NCBI RefSeq assembly: GCF_002979755.1
Contig: NZ_PCPP01000001.1
Span: forward strand, 1,644,665 to 1,708,664
Direction of reading: 5' to 3'
Origin: Chryseobacterium culicis
GTDB lineage: Bacteria; Bacteroidota; Bacteroidia; Flavobacteriales; Weeksellaceae
Length of the DNA stretch: 64,000 nt
Shown here: piece after piece, positions 29,010 to 37,293 of the stretch
Layout of the letters: each line of letters starts with the position of its first letter
Numbering within the stretch: position 1 is the first letter of the stretch
The notes under the pieces: model-generated
Database searches by the model: none
Seen by the model: the letters and a program-made list of their open reading frames with translations, nothing else
What the model was told of the DNA's origin: nothing
Made by a program: the position numbers and the translations under genes

Positions 29010-29699
29010 TTAATGTTTTAACATTTCCTGAGCATACTGAATTCCTATACCGTAAGCTCCTCCGTGTTTTTTCATCAGATCATTAACTGGTTTGTACGTT
29101 TCTTTTCTTGCCCAGTCTCTCTGCAGCTCCAACACATACTGAACAGAAGTAATTGGGTGTGCTCCTGCCTGAACCATACGGGTGATTGACTGATCATGCG
29201 CTTCTTTGGAGATATCCCCTGAAGCATCTGTTACCACATATACATCATACCCTTCATCAATAGCTGATAATACAGGGCCTACAATACATACACTTGTCCA
29301 TAATCCTGCAAAAACCAGTTTCTTTTTATTTTTTCCTGTGATGGCTTTGTGAGCGTTAGTATCTTCCCAGGTATTCATTGTCGTTCTGTCTATATAGCCG
29401 CTTGTTGCTTCAGGATATACTTCTGAAATTTCAGGGAAAACAGGTCCGCTGAATGATTTTTCTGCCACCGTTGTTACCACTGTAGGAACATTAAATATTT
29501 TTGATCCTCCGGCTACCAGTGCTACATTATTTCTCAGTTCTTCCATGCTGATGCTCTTTGTTGCAAAAGCCATTTGGCCTTCATGATCAATCAATACTAC
29601 GGCATGGTTGGTAGGGTTTAATAATGATTTTCCAGGGTTTTGAGCTGATGCTGTGAATGATAATAAACCAGCTGCAAATGATAGGATTAATTTTTTCAT
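29010..29699 (-). CDS. YcaC-like cysteine hydrolase (isochorismatase fold), exported
   Basis: A 229-residue hydrolase. Signal peptide 1-19 (FTASAQ). The isochorismatase-fold active site is visible as Asp38 in VLIDHEGQ and Cys138 in GLWTSVCIVG; IDRTTMNTWED and GYDVYVVTDASG match the YcaC subgroup of unknown substrate. Members are usually cytoplasmic, so the signal peptide is notable. It follows the pirin gene by 44 bases. Confidence 0.87.
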   Translation of the reverse strand: MKKLILSFAAGLLSFTASAQNPGKSLLNPTNHAVVLIDHEGQMAFATKSISMEELRNNVALVAGGSKIFNVPTVVTTVAEKSFSGPVFPEISEVYPEATSGYIDRTTMNTWEDTNAHKAITGKNKKKLVFAGLWTSVCIVGPVLSAIDEGYDVYVVTDASGDISKEAHDQSITRMVQAGAHPITSVQYVLELQRDWARKETYKPVNDLMKKHGGAYGIGIQYAQEMLKH

Positions 29700-29743
29700 A
29701 ATTATTTAAAATTTAAGGGTTTCTATTTCTGTTTAATTTTCTT

Positions 29744-30619
29744 TTACATGGTCATTGGTACCTCCATTACAAGGATTTCCGTACCTTCTTTAATGGCTTT
29801 GATATTAATATCCTGAATATCCCAGACTCCAAATCCATCACGTTCTTCTAAAATTTCTCCACCTATTTCTGCGCTTCCTTTAAGAATAAAAACATAAATG
29901 CCGTTTCCATTTTTTCTGATCTGATAAAGCGTTTCTTTGTTCTGATCAAAAGTTCCCAAATGAATCCACGCATCCTGATGAATCCATACTCCTTCATCGT
30001 CTGCATTGGGAGAAAGAATCTGTTGAAATGTATTGTGACCTTTTGTTTTGTCTAAAGTGATCTGATCATATCTTGGAGTTACATTTCTTTTTTTAGGATA
30101 AATCCAGATTTGAAGGAATTTTACCAGCTTATCACTGTTTTTGTTGAATTCACTGTGCATGATTCCCGTTCCTGCGCTCATCACCTGAATATCTCCACTT
30201 CTGATCACTGCCGTATTTCCCATGCTGTCTTTATGTTCAAGATCACCTTCTAAAGGAATACTGATGATTTCCATATTGTCGTGAGGATGTGTTCCAAAAC
30301 CTCTGCCTGCTTCCACTTTGTCATCGTTCAGGACTCTCAATACTCCGAAATGCATTCTTTCAGGATTATGATAGTTGGCAAAACTGAAAGTGTGCTGGCT
30401 CAACAGCCATCCGTGGTCAGCTTTCCCTCTTGAGTCTGCTCTGTGGATTACAGAATTTTCTTTTATTTTTGATTCTGTATTAGGAAGGTGATTGTATCCG
30501 ATCGGTTCTAATGGTTCAATCTCATCGATATCATTTTTCATAGCGCTTGCCAGAGAAGCTGATGCGACAAACATTCCTGTTCCCAGTAATCCTTTTTTTA
30601 AAAAATCTTTTCTGTCCAT
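29744..30619 (-). CDS. Pirin-family bicupin with Tat-like export signal
   Basis: A 291-residue pirin. The metal ligands of the N-terminal cupin are H111 and H113 (GTHPHDNME), H155 and E157 (GIMHSEFN), as in quercetin 2,3-dioxygenase-type pirins. Unusually, the N-terminus MDRKDFLKKGLLGTGMFVASASLASA looks like a Tat signal with an Arg-Lys pair, so the enzyme should act outside the cytoplasm, like its operon neighbours. First gene of the run 30619 to 29010 and probably further; its promoter block is shared with the dioxygenase gene at 37228. Catalysis is inferred; many pirins have no known substrate. Confidence 0.88.
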   Translation of the reverse strand: MDRKDFLKKGLLGTGMFVASASLASAMKNDIDEIEPLEPIGYNHLPNTESKIKENSVIHRADSRGKADHGWLLSQHTFSFANYHNPERMHFGVLRVLNDDKVEAGRGFGTHPHDNMEIISIPLEGDLEHKDSMGNTAVIRSGDIQVMSAGTGIMHSEFNKNSDKLVKFLQIWIYPKKRNVTPRYDQITLDKTKGHNTFQQILSPNADDEGVWIHQDAWIHLGTFDQNKETLYQIRKNGNGIYVFILKGSAEIGGEILEERDGFGVWDIQDINIKAIKEGTEILVMEVPMTM

Positions 30620-30652
30620 ATCTCAGTTGTTATTTGTTCGTTTTTGATATGA

Positions 30653-30701
30653 CAAATGTAGAGCGCCGAAAAACCCTGCACATTTAACTAGTTTAATAAA
30701 T
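30653..30701 (-). promoter_or_regulatory. Promoter/operator block of the pirin operon
   Basis: TACATTTG (30653-30660, minus strand) matches TAnnTTTG. Exactly 21 positions upstream lies CATTTAACTAGTTTAATAAA (from 30681) with the palindromic core AACTAGTT. An identical block at the same distance precedes the gene at 36296-37228, which marks it as a shared regulator site over the -33 region. Confidence 0.75.
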
Positions 30702-30822
30702 GACTTTGCAGCAAAAAAAAATGCCGAATACTTTTGTATCCGGCAGTATGAGTATATTGGATTGTTTTTTGAGAAAATACAGAAGTCTTTTTACTCTTAA
30801 GACCTAAAGGATAAATTTGTTT

Positions 30823-30993
30823 AGATTCCTACGGAATGACAAATACAACGCTTAGTTTATCCATACAGTTTGTCATTCCGCAGGAATCTCTGTATGAATG
30901 ATAAGCAAAAAAATAGTTGGAAAACGCAAAGACGCAAGTTGTTTTTTAAGCTAAATATTTTTAAGGCGCAAGGATTTTATCTCCGATAAAATG
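30823..30993. repeat. Composite repeat R1+R3 (R1 copy H)
   Basis: R1 at 30823-30889 followed by R3 at 30916-30993 with a linker (CTCTGTATGAATGATAAGC) nearly the same as in the 19.9 and 20.3 kb copies. It occupies the 455-base gap 30620-31074; the remaining sequence there is a faint GCAATCTGC tract. Confidence 0.85.
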
Positions 30994-31074
30994 GGTGACT
31001 ATAATTTTACAGGAATATTCACACCTATAAAATCCATGCAAATCTCTGCAATCTGCAAGTATAAAAACTAAGAT

Positions 31075-31659
31075 TTACTTCTCCTTTGAAGCAAGGCGTT
31101 TTCTGATGGTACTTACAAATTCTTTTGAAACGCCGAGATAAGACGCAATATAATATTGTGCTACTCTTTGTGGAATTGAAGGATATACTTTGATAAATTC
31201 AAGGTATCTGTCTGAAGCAGTTTTAGAGATCGTATTGACCAGTCTGCTTTGTAAAGTGGCAAGATTCCTTTGAACCAGCATTCTGAAAACTCTTTCAAAT
31301 TTAGGGATCTCCTGAAGTAATTTTTCTTTGGTTGCAGGATTCAACATATAGATTTCAGAATCTTCGAGAGTCTCGATATAAACTTTAGAGGGTTTCTGCT
31401 CCTGAAATGAAGCAATATCACTGATCCACCAGTCTTCAATGGCAAACAGAAGCGTAACTTCGGAGCCGTTATCATCCAAACAGTACATTCTCACACATCC
31501 TTTGTGAATATATCCTTCAAATTGACAGATTTCTCCTTCTCTGAGTAAAACCGTTTTCTTGGGAAACGACTGACAGGCAAGCAGATCTGTAAATATTTTT
31601 TCTTCTTCGGGAGTAATGGAGATAAATCTTGTAATATTTTTGATGATATTTTCGAACAT
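31075..31659 (-). CDS. Crp/Fnr-family transcriptional regulator
   Basis: A 194-residue regulator. A cyclic-nucleotide-binding-like beta-roll spans about residues 25-120 (LLREGEICQFEGYIHKGCVR, FQEQKPSKVYIETLEDSEIYML). The C-terminal region has the recognition helix YLGVSKEFVSTIRKRLA; there is no Fnr-type Cys cluster. I start at MFENIIKN (31657-31659), where conserved family sequence begins; the longer reading to 31707 overlaps the preceding gene. Candidate local regulator of the exported-enzyme genes, but no binding evidence is visible. Confidence 0.88.
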   Translation of the reverse strand: MFENIIKNITRFISITPEEEKIFTDLLACQSFPKKTVLLREGEICQFEGYIHKGCVRMYCLDDNGSEVTLLFAIEDWWISDIASFQEQKPSKVYIETLEDSEIYMLNPATKEKLLQEIPKFERVFRMLVQRNLATLQSRLVNTISKTASDRYLEFIKVYPSIPQRVAQYYIASYLGVSKEFVSTIRKRLASKEK

Positions 31660-31669
31660 AATGTAGCAT

Positions 31670-31981
31670 TTACCCCTGCAAATTAGGAAAAAGACTGTAA
31701 ACTTCATTCTTTAAAAGCCCACTTCCGCCTCCATAATGGTCGATCACTTTAACATCTTTATCTAATCCGGCGCAAAATGCTTTGATATTTTTCTCAAAAT
31801 CATCCTCCAAACCTGAGCTTAAAAGGACAATATCCACCGTATTTTCTCTTATATATTCATAGCAGAAATTTTCATCACTTTGTATTTCAGCCGTCCAGCC
31901 TTCATTATTTTCTATAATTCTTTTTAAAGTATCCAGAATTTCCTGATTCTTTCCAATAACTAAAAAATGTAGTATTTTCAT
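31670..31981 (-). CDS. Small receiver-like protein
   Basis: A 103-residue protein (MKILHFLVIGKNQEILDTLKRIIEN) with the size and alternating pattern of a response-regulator receiver domain. The phospho-acceptor Asp is not in the usual VLLDxxLP form: the third strand reads DIVLLSSGLED. It may therefore be a degenerate receiver. It lies 10 bases upstream of the Crp/Fnr gene on the same strand, suggesting one transcript. Start may be three codons earlier. Confidence 0.65.
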   Translation of the reverse strand: MKILHFLVIGKNQEILDTLKRIIENNEGWTAEIQSDENFCYEYIRENTVDIVLLSSGLEDDFEKNIKAFCAGLDKDVKVIDHYGGGSGLLKNEVYSLFPNLQG

Positions 31982-32030
31982 CTTGTTCAAGGTTTAAAGT
32001 TCAAGGTTTATAGTGTTTGAATAAAGTGGA

Positions 32031-32065
32031 GATTCCTACGGAATGACAAAGTGTACGGATAGATG
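32031..32065. repeat. Dispersed repeat R1, left half only (copy I)
   Basis: GATTCCTACGGAATGACAAA and the start of the spacer (GTGTACGGATAGAT) match copies C and D, then the sequence departs and the right arm is missing. Pyrimidine-rich CTCTCAAAC tracts follow, as after other copies. Confidence 0.8.
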
Positions 32066-32125
32066 AAATTACTCTGATACTCTCAAATCCTCCGGCTCTC
32101 AAACAAACTCGCATCCGGAATCCTT

Positions 32126-33736
32126 CTACAAATGTTTATTCCCTGTAATTTTCAGTTCATTAAGATCCAGTTGGGATTCTGCTTTTCTGATTTCATCATC
32201 ACTGAAGAGTTTTTCTCGTTTCATTTTAAACAATTCTTTTCTCTGCAGGGCAAATATATCCAGCATTACTTTGTGATATTCTGCCATATCATTTTGTCTG
32301 TTTGTACACATTTCAATAGAGCTTAAATGATTCTGATGAAGTTTGATATCATTTTCCAGCGCTTTTTTAAGATTTTCAAGCAAGTTATTGTTGTTCACTG
32401 CATCATTATACTCCTGGTCAAGTTTGTGAACGGCAAGCCTATCCAACCTCATCTGAATTCCTGCCTGCTGTTCGTGGGAAGGAAGAATAGCATCAATCTC
32501 TCCTATTTTGGTCAATTTAATAATTAAAGGCAAGGTGAGTCCCTGAAATACCAGGGTCACAAAAATGACTACAAATGTGATAAAAATGATCAGGTTTCTC
32601 ATCGGGAATTCTGCCTGAGTATTCATCATAACCGGAATTGAAAGGGCTGTTGCCAGAGAAACCACTCCTCTCATTCCAGCCCAGCCTATAATCAAGGGAT
32701 TTTTCCATCCCGGACTTGGATCTCGACGGGCTTTTTCACTGAACCATCTTGGAAGATGAGCCACAGGATAAATCCACAACAAACGTACGACAATGACAAT
32801 CAAACTGATAATTAAACCATATTTGATTCCTTCCATCAAAGAAACTTCCCCTAATCCATTGATGATATCCGGAAGTTCGAGCCCTATTAATACAAAAACC
32901 AGAGCATTCATCACAAAAATAAGGGTGTTCCAGACTCCTGTCATGTTAATTCTTGTGGTTCCTGTTTTAAAAATTTCATGAGCACGGAAAGACATAAACA
33001 ATCCTCCGCTTACCACTGCCATCACTCCTGAAAAGTGAAAATGTTCCGCTGAGAGAAATAAAATATAAGGAGTCATTACGGTAAGAGCCGCATCAATGGC
33101 TGGTGTTGTAGGTAAAAAACGGTGAATGGCATAGAAAATATGAGCTCCTGCAATTCCTATGACTACACCCATTCCTGCTACCAGAAAAAACTGTCCTGTT
33201 GCTTCATGCATTGAAAAAGCACCTGTCATTACTGCTGCCAGAGCAAATCTGAAAACAATAAGTGAAGAGGCATCATTAATCAAACTTTCTCCTTCCAGTA
33301 TAGCAATTGTACGTTTTGGAACTTTTAACCCCTTTAAAACTGTGGTAGCGGCAACTGCATCAGGAGGCGAAACAATTCCTCCCAATAAAAAACCTAATGC
33401 CAGTGTAAAACCCGGAATCAGCATTTGTGAAGTATAAGCAACGACCAGAGAAGTCAGAAATACCAGTCCAAAAGCCAAAAGGCTGATGGGACGTTTCCAT
33501 TTCCAGAAATCATTCCATGAGGTATACCAGGCTGCTTCGTATAAAAGAGGAGGTAAAAAAATTAAAAATATAATATCTGGATCCAGTTTTAAAACAGGTA
33601 CCCCCGGAATAAGACTGATTCCTAATCCGGCAAGAACCAGAAAGATAGGATAGGCAATTTTAATCCGCTGCGCCAGCATAACCAGCAGCATGACCAGTAA
33701 TAAAAGACCTAATATTAAGAGTAGTTGTTCGTGCAT
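32126..33736 (-). CDS. Na+/H+ antiporter, CPA1 family
   Basis: Monovalent cation/proton antiporter, 536 residues, with about 12 hydrophobic helices in the first 410 residues. Family signatures include FLPPLLYEAAW near residue 60, GGIVSPPDAVAATTVLKGLKVPKR and the ion-binding GESLINDASSLIVFRFAL near residue 150, and WAGMRGVVSLATALSIP. The last 120 residues are a charged, helical cytoplasmic tail. Likely used for pH and sodium homeostasis. Single gene between repeat clusters. Confidence 0.93.
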   Translation of the reverse strand: MHEQLLLILGLLLLVMLLVMLAQRIKIAYPIFLVLAGLGISLIPGVPVLKLDPDIIFLIFLPPLLYEAAWYTSWNDFWKWKRPISLLAFGLVFLTSLVVAYTSQMLIPGFTLALGFLLGGIVSPPDAVAATTVLKGLKVPKRTIAILEGESLINDASSLIVFRFALAAVMTGAFSMHEATGQFFLVAGMGVVIGIAGAHIFYAIHRFLPTTPAIDAALTVMTPYILFLSAEHFHFSGVMAVVSGGLFMSFRAHEIFKTGTTRINMTGVWNTLIFVMNALVFVLIGLELPDIINGLGEVSLMEGIKYGLIISLIVIVVRLLWIYPVAHLPRWFSEKARRDPSPGWKNPLIIGWAGMRGVVSLATALSIPVMMNTQAEFPMRNLIIFITFVVIFVTLVFQGLTLPLIIKLTKIGEIDAILPSHEQQAGIQMRLDRLAVHKLDQEYNDAVNNNNLLENLKKALENDIKLHQNHLSSIEMCTNRQNDMAEYHKVMLDIFALQRKELFKMKREKLFSDDEIRKAESQLDLNELKITGNKHL

Positions 33737-33764
33737 GTTTTTTAGAAGTTAGATTTCAGATTCT

Positions 33765-33840
33765 GGTTATTTAGGTTTGGGCTAAAGCCAGTGGATTGAT
33801 TATTTATTGTAAGGCGGGCTAAAGCCCACCTCTATTGAAT
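33765..33840. repeat. Dispersed repeat R2, second copy
   Basis: GGTTATTTAGGTTTGGGCTA, then GTGGATT, and GCGGGCTAAAGCCCACC with CTCTATTGA. It aligns along its whole length with 13279-13352. It is in the 303-base gap 33737-34039. Confidence 0.8.
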
Positions 33841-33872
33841 CGTCATTGTTTTAAAATCCCAATTATAAAGAT

Positions 33873-34037
33873 TAACCACAAAAGTCACAAAGTTTTTATT
33901 TTAAAATGTTTATAAAGTTTAATAACATACAATATAAAGATCACATGAGAGAAAAATCAAAGATTTTTATAAAACTTAAGTGTTCTTTTCAGGAGTTCGA
34001 TATTTACTTATCAAATCTTTTGTGACTTTTGTGGTTA
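33873..34037. repeat. 165-base element with 19-base terminal inverted repeats
   Basis: TAACCACAAAAGTCACAAA at the left end and TTGTGACTTTTGTGGTTA at the right end face each other across about 125 AT-rich bases. The ends are those of a small MITE-like element, but no matching transposase is in the window and no second full copy was seen. Confidence 0.65.
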
Positions 34038-34039
34038 AA

Positions 34040-34660
34040 TTATTTAAATATCACTGAATTAGCGATTTCAATTTCTTCCTCATTAATAGAATGTCCAAAG
34101 TTAGCATATACTTTTTCTGTTACCTCAGCATTCATTTCTCTTAAAATATTGGCTGTAGCATATACTCTTTCTACAGGTACATGAAAATCCGGATTGCTGG
34201 TTCCCAGAAAAATTGGGGTTCCGGCAAAGTCGCCTTTATAGTTTTCCCTATTAATTTTATCTCCTATCACCCCGCCGATAATAGCTGCTGCTCCACCGAA
34301 TTTCTGCGCATTACGGGCTAAAAATTCAAGGGTAAGGCAGGCTCCCTGAGAAAATCCGAAAAAGTATATATTTTCAGGTTGAATTCCGGCTTTTACTGCG
34401 GCTTTTACTGTTTCATCAACCATTTCAAGGGCTGATGATAACCATGGTTCATTTTGTTCCACCGGTGCTATAAATGAGAAGGGATACCAGGTGTGATTAA
34501 GAGCTTGTGGCGCTAACAGGGCATAATCTTTTACATTTAAATGCTGTGATAAACTCAGAATATCCTGAGCACTTCCTCCACGCCCATGAATCATAATCAA
34601 AGCTTTTTCTGCCTGATTCAATGGTATTCCTGCTGTTTTTATATTTAAAATATGACTCAT
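34040..34660 (-). CDS. Alpha/beta hydrolase of the phospholipase/carboxylesterase family (MhqD-like)
   Basis: Cytoplasmic serine hydrolase of 206 residues. The oxyanion segment MIHGRGGSAQDIL is near residue 23 and the nucleophile Ser is in FFGFSQGACLTLEF; the final His is in ANFGHSIN. Five bases separate it from the ring-cleaving dioxygenase gene upstream on the same strand. In Bacillus the same pairing (mhqO/mhqD) belongs to the quinone stress regulon, which suggests a shared job here. Confidence 0.88.
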   Translation of the reverse strand: MSHILNIKTAGIPLNQAEKALIMIHGRGGSAQDILSLSQHLNVKDYALLAPQALNHTWYPFSFIAPVEQNEPWLSSALEMVDETVKAAVKAGIQPENIYFFGFSQGACLTLEFLARNAQKFGGAAAIIGGVIGDKINRENYKGDFAGTPIFLGTSNPDFHVPVERVYATANILREMNAEVTEKVYANFGHSINEEEIEIANSVIFK

Positions 34661-34665
34661 TGTTT

Positions 34666-35619
34666 CTATCTGAATTTTTCTGTTGGATAATTAATTACGG
34701 GAAGAACTTCTGCCAGACGTTCTCTTCTTTTTTCAAATTGTTGTGGCAACTGCAGATCTTCTCCTAAAAACGCTGCTTCTTCATCTACATCGAATCCGGG
34801 GCCGGAAGTTGCAATTTCAAATAAAACACCTCCAGGCTCTTTAAAATATACGGATGTAAAGTATTTTCTGTCTTTCACTTCTGTATGTTCCAGTCCGTAT
34901 GCATTTAATCTTTTTACCATTTCCAGCTGAGATGCTGCATCAGGAGTAGCAAAAGCCACATGATGAACCGTACCTCTTCCTGCCAATCCTTTCAATGCGT
35001 TAGGAGCAGACAGCAGATCTACATATTTTCCCGGCATATTTTCTGTTCCCAATCTCAATCTGTCAGAGCTTTCTCTAATTACTTTATGATCCATCTGAGT
35101 CGTCAGAAGAGCAGCTGTTCTTTCGTAACCATCCTGCCAGATTTCCACGTGATGAATTCCTTTGATGGCATAACCTTTAGGAATATACCCATTGTAGTAT
35201 CCTTTTCTTTCATCTTTATCATTAAAAACCAACTCCAGTCCTAGCCCGTCAAAATCTTCAAGATAAATGAAAACTTCATCAGAAAATCTTTGCTGCGGTT
35301 GTTTGAAAGGAATATTAAACTGCTCGAGACGGTTCATCCAATACTCCAGGGCTTCTAAAGAAACTGAAAAAGCAGTGGTATTGAGCATTCCTTTACCATG
35401 TCTTCCATTAATCAAATCTTTGCCATAGGGAAAAGTGGTCATAATGGTTCCCGGTGTTCCGTATTCGTCACCGAAATAAAAATGATAAACATCTGAGTAA
35501 TCGAAATTAACCGTTTTTTTGACTAATCGAAGTCCTAAAACTCCTGTGTAAAAGTCTATATTTTCCTGTGCATTGCCGGTAATTGCCGTAACATGGTGCA
35601 GTCCTGTGATAAGTTTCAT
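34666..35619 (-). CDS. Ring-cleaving dioxygenase, VOC family (MhqO-like)
   Basis: Extradiol-type dioxygenase of 317 residues built of two vicinal-oxygen-chelate modules: KLITGLHHVTAITG with DFYTGVLGLRLVKKTVNFD at the N-terminus, and IKGIHHVEIWQ plus GTVHHVAFATPD and GGVLFEIATSGPGF in the second half. Metal ligands are the His of these HH motifs and the Glu of LFEIAT. Expected to open hydroquinone or catechol rings. Operon with the hydrolase; paralogous to the gene at 36296. Confidence 0.9.
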   Translation of the reverse strand: MKLITGLHHVTAITGNAQENIDFYTGVLGLRLVKKTVNFDYSDVYHFYFGDEYGTPGTIMTTFPYGKDLINGRHGKGMLNTTAFSVSLEALEYWMNRLEQFNIPFKQPQQRFSDEVFIYLEDFDGLGLELVFNDKDERKGYYNGYIPKGYAIKGIHHVEIWQDGYERTAALLTTQMDHKVIRESSDRLRLGTENMPGKYVDLLSAPNALKGLAGRGTVHHVAFATPDAASQLEMVKRLNAYGLEHTEVKDRKYFTSVYFKEPGGVLFEIATSGPGFDVDEEAAFLGEDLQLPQQFEKRRERLAEVLPVINYPTEKFR

Positions 35620-35781
35620 TGTGTTGAAATTGTTAATTGGTTATGATGATGGAAGGCGAGATTTCGGAATACGGGATTCGGGTTGATAACTTCGAGAATA
35701 GCTTTATGCATCGTTTGTCTTTCACTTCTGTTTTTTAGCTCAAGACTCTCAAACCTTCTTACCCTGCGACTCTCAAACTTA

Positions 35782-36078
35782 CTACAGTTCTTCCTTCAAC
35801 CAGACATCATTATATTCTTCCGGATGACGTTTGAACTGTGTGTGAACATACGGACACAACGGTAAAATTTTCAAATCATTTTCTCTTGCATAGGAAACCA
35901 GCCTTTCCAGTAAAATTTTTGCAAAACCTTTTCCTTCATATTCCTGATTTACTTCGGTATGGTAAACAGTCAGCTTTTTTCCAATGACTGAAATATCCAT
36001 TTTACCTGCTTTATGATCGTCTGAGAAAAGTTGAATTTCGCCTTTTCTTCCTTCTAAAACTATTTCTGTTCTTTCCAT
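35782..36078 (-). CDS. Small GNAT-type N-acetyltransferase
   Basis: A 98-residue protein of the short GNAT group (YidJ/Gcn5-related CG type). The acetyl-CoA-binding region is visible as TEVNQEYEGKGFAKILLERLVSYARENDLKILPLCPYV. Substrate unknown. It lies between the two dioxygenase genes on the same strand, with about 160-base and 217-base gaps, so it is not tightly coupled to either. Confidence 0.87.
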   Translation of the reverse strand: MERTEIVLEGRKGEIQLFSDDHKAGKMDISVIGKKLTVYHTEVNQEYEGKGFAKILLERLVSYARENDLKILPLCPYVHTQFKRHPEEYNDVWLKEEL

Positions 36079-36295
36079 TTTTTATATTTTTATTTTGTAT
36101 TCAATAGTGAATAAATTTTAACGCAAAGGTTTAATAATAGTAATGCATATTTTAAGTGAGCTAAGAATGGAATCAACAAATTGATCCGATGAAGCGTACT
36201 GTTATGATTGCCTAAAATAAACCTACCTTCTTTTAATTGTTAATGTTTAAAATCTTAATTCAAAATTAGCATCTTTATCAGTACTGACCGATGAT

Positions 36296-37228
36296 CTATG
36301 ATAAGTTCGGCAATACTCCTTCTATTTTGTCACGCATTCCTTCATATTGAACGGGAAGTTTCAGATTTTTGCCCAATTCATTCAAAGGTTCGTCTACGGT
36401 GAATCCCGGATTATCGGTTGCTATTTCAAACAATACACCACCCGGCTCACGGAAATATAATGAATAGAAGTAATCCCTGTTGATCTTCGGTGTAATACTC
36501 AAACCAGCTGATAACGCTTTCTCACGATATTCCATCAGAACAGTATCATCTTTCACTCTGAATGCAATATGGTGATTGGTTCCGGCAGCATTTCTTCCGG
36601 CAGGAATGGTATCATTTTCAATAATATCTACAAGATTAGCTGTATCAATTGCGTCCGTTGCCAATCTGTATCTTTCTCCTTCCTGTTTCTGCAAATCATA
36701 TCCTAAAACATCGGTCAGAACTTTGATGGTAGGATCTGCTTTTTTTAAGGTTAAAGTAACATTATGGAAACCTTTCAAAGCGTTTTCATCTTTGATATTA
36801 TCTGTTGTCCATACTTTTCTGTTGTCTTCACTAAGCGGTTCTATCAACTGTAACTGAAGCCCGTCCGGATCTTTAAAAGAAATCGTCTTTTCTCCAAATA
36901 TTTCACCTTCTTCTGTAGCTACATGTAAGCTTTGTAAATGATCTTTCCAGAATTCAAGACTTCCTTTGGGTACTGAATATCCAATATGAGTAGCCATACC
37001 ACTTCCATTATTTCCTTTTCCTATTCCTTCCCACGGAAAGAAAGTAAGAATGGTTCCCGGTGTTCCGCTTTCATTCCCAAAATAGAAATGATACGTTCCC
37101 GGATCATCAAAATTCACCGTTTTTTTCACAAGTCTTACTCCTAAAACCTTTGTATAAAAATCTAAATTTCTTTTGGCATTGTCTGCAATAGCAGTAATAT
37201 GATGCAGACCTAATATTCTATTGTCCAT
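36296..37228 (-). CDS. Second ring-cleaving dioxygenase, VOC family (MhqO-like)
   Basis: A 310-residue paralogue of the 34666-35619 enzyme, opening ILGLHHITAIADNAKRNLDFYT and carrying LRLVKKTVNF, GFHNVTLTLK, NHHIAFRVKDD and GGVLFEIATDNPGF. The two share the same two-module layout and metal-ligand motifs. Its promoter shares a palindromic operator with the pirin operon 6.6 kb away, which links pirin and ring cleavage in one response, presumably to aromatic or quinone compounds. Confidence 0.9.
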   Translation of the reverse strand: MDNRILGLHHITAIADNAKRNLDFYTKVLGVRLVKKTVNFDDPGTYHFYFGNESGTPGTILTFFPWEGIGKGNNGSGMATHIGYSVPKGSLEFWKDHLQSLHVATEEGEIFGEKTISFKDPDGLQLQLIEPLSEDNRKVWTTDNIKDENALKGFHNVTLTLKKADPTIKVLTDVLGYDLQKQEGERYRLATDAIDTANLVDIIENDTIPAGRNAAGTNHHIAFRVKDDTVLMEYREKALSAGLSITPKINRDYFYSLYFREPGGVLFEIATDNPGFTVDEPLNELGKNLKLPVQYEGMRDKIEGVLPNLS

Positions 37229-37244
37229 GTCTTTAATTTTGATG

Positions 37245-37293
37245 CTAAATTACAGTGAACAGAAATCCTGTGCATTTAACTAGTTTAATAAAT
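37245..37293 (-). promoter_or_regulatory. Promoter/operator block of the second dioxygenase gene
   Basis: TAATTTAG (37245-37252, minus) is a one-mismatch -7 element; CATTTAACTAGTTTAATAAA begins at 37273, the same 21 positions upstream as in the pirin promoter. The bases between also align partly (CCTG before the operator). Confidence 0.75.

Noticed and set aside
31660..31707. Longer N-terminus of the Crp/Fnr protein
   Set aside because: Overlaps the upstream receiver-like gene and adds sequence outside the family.
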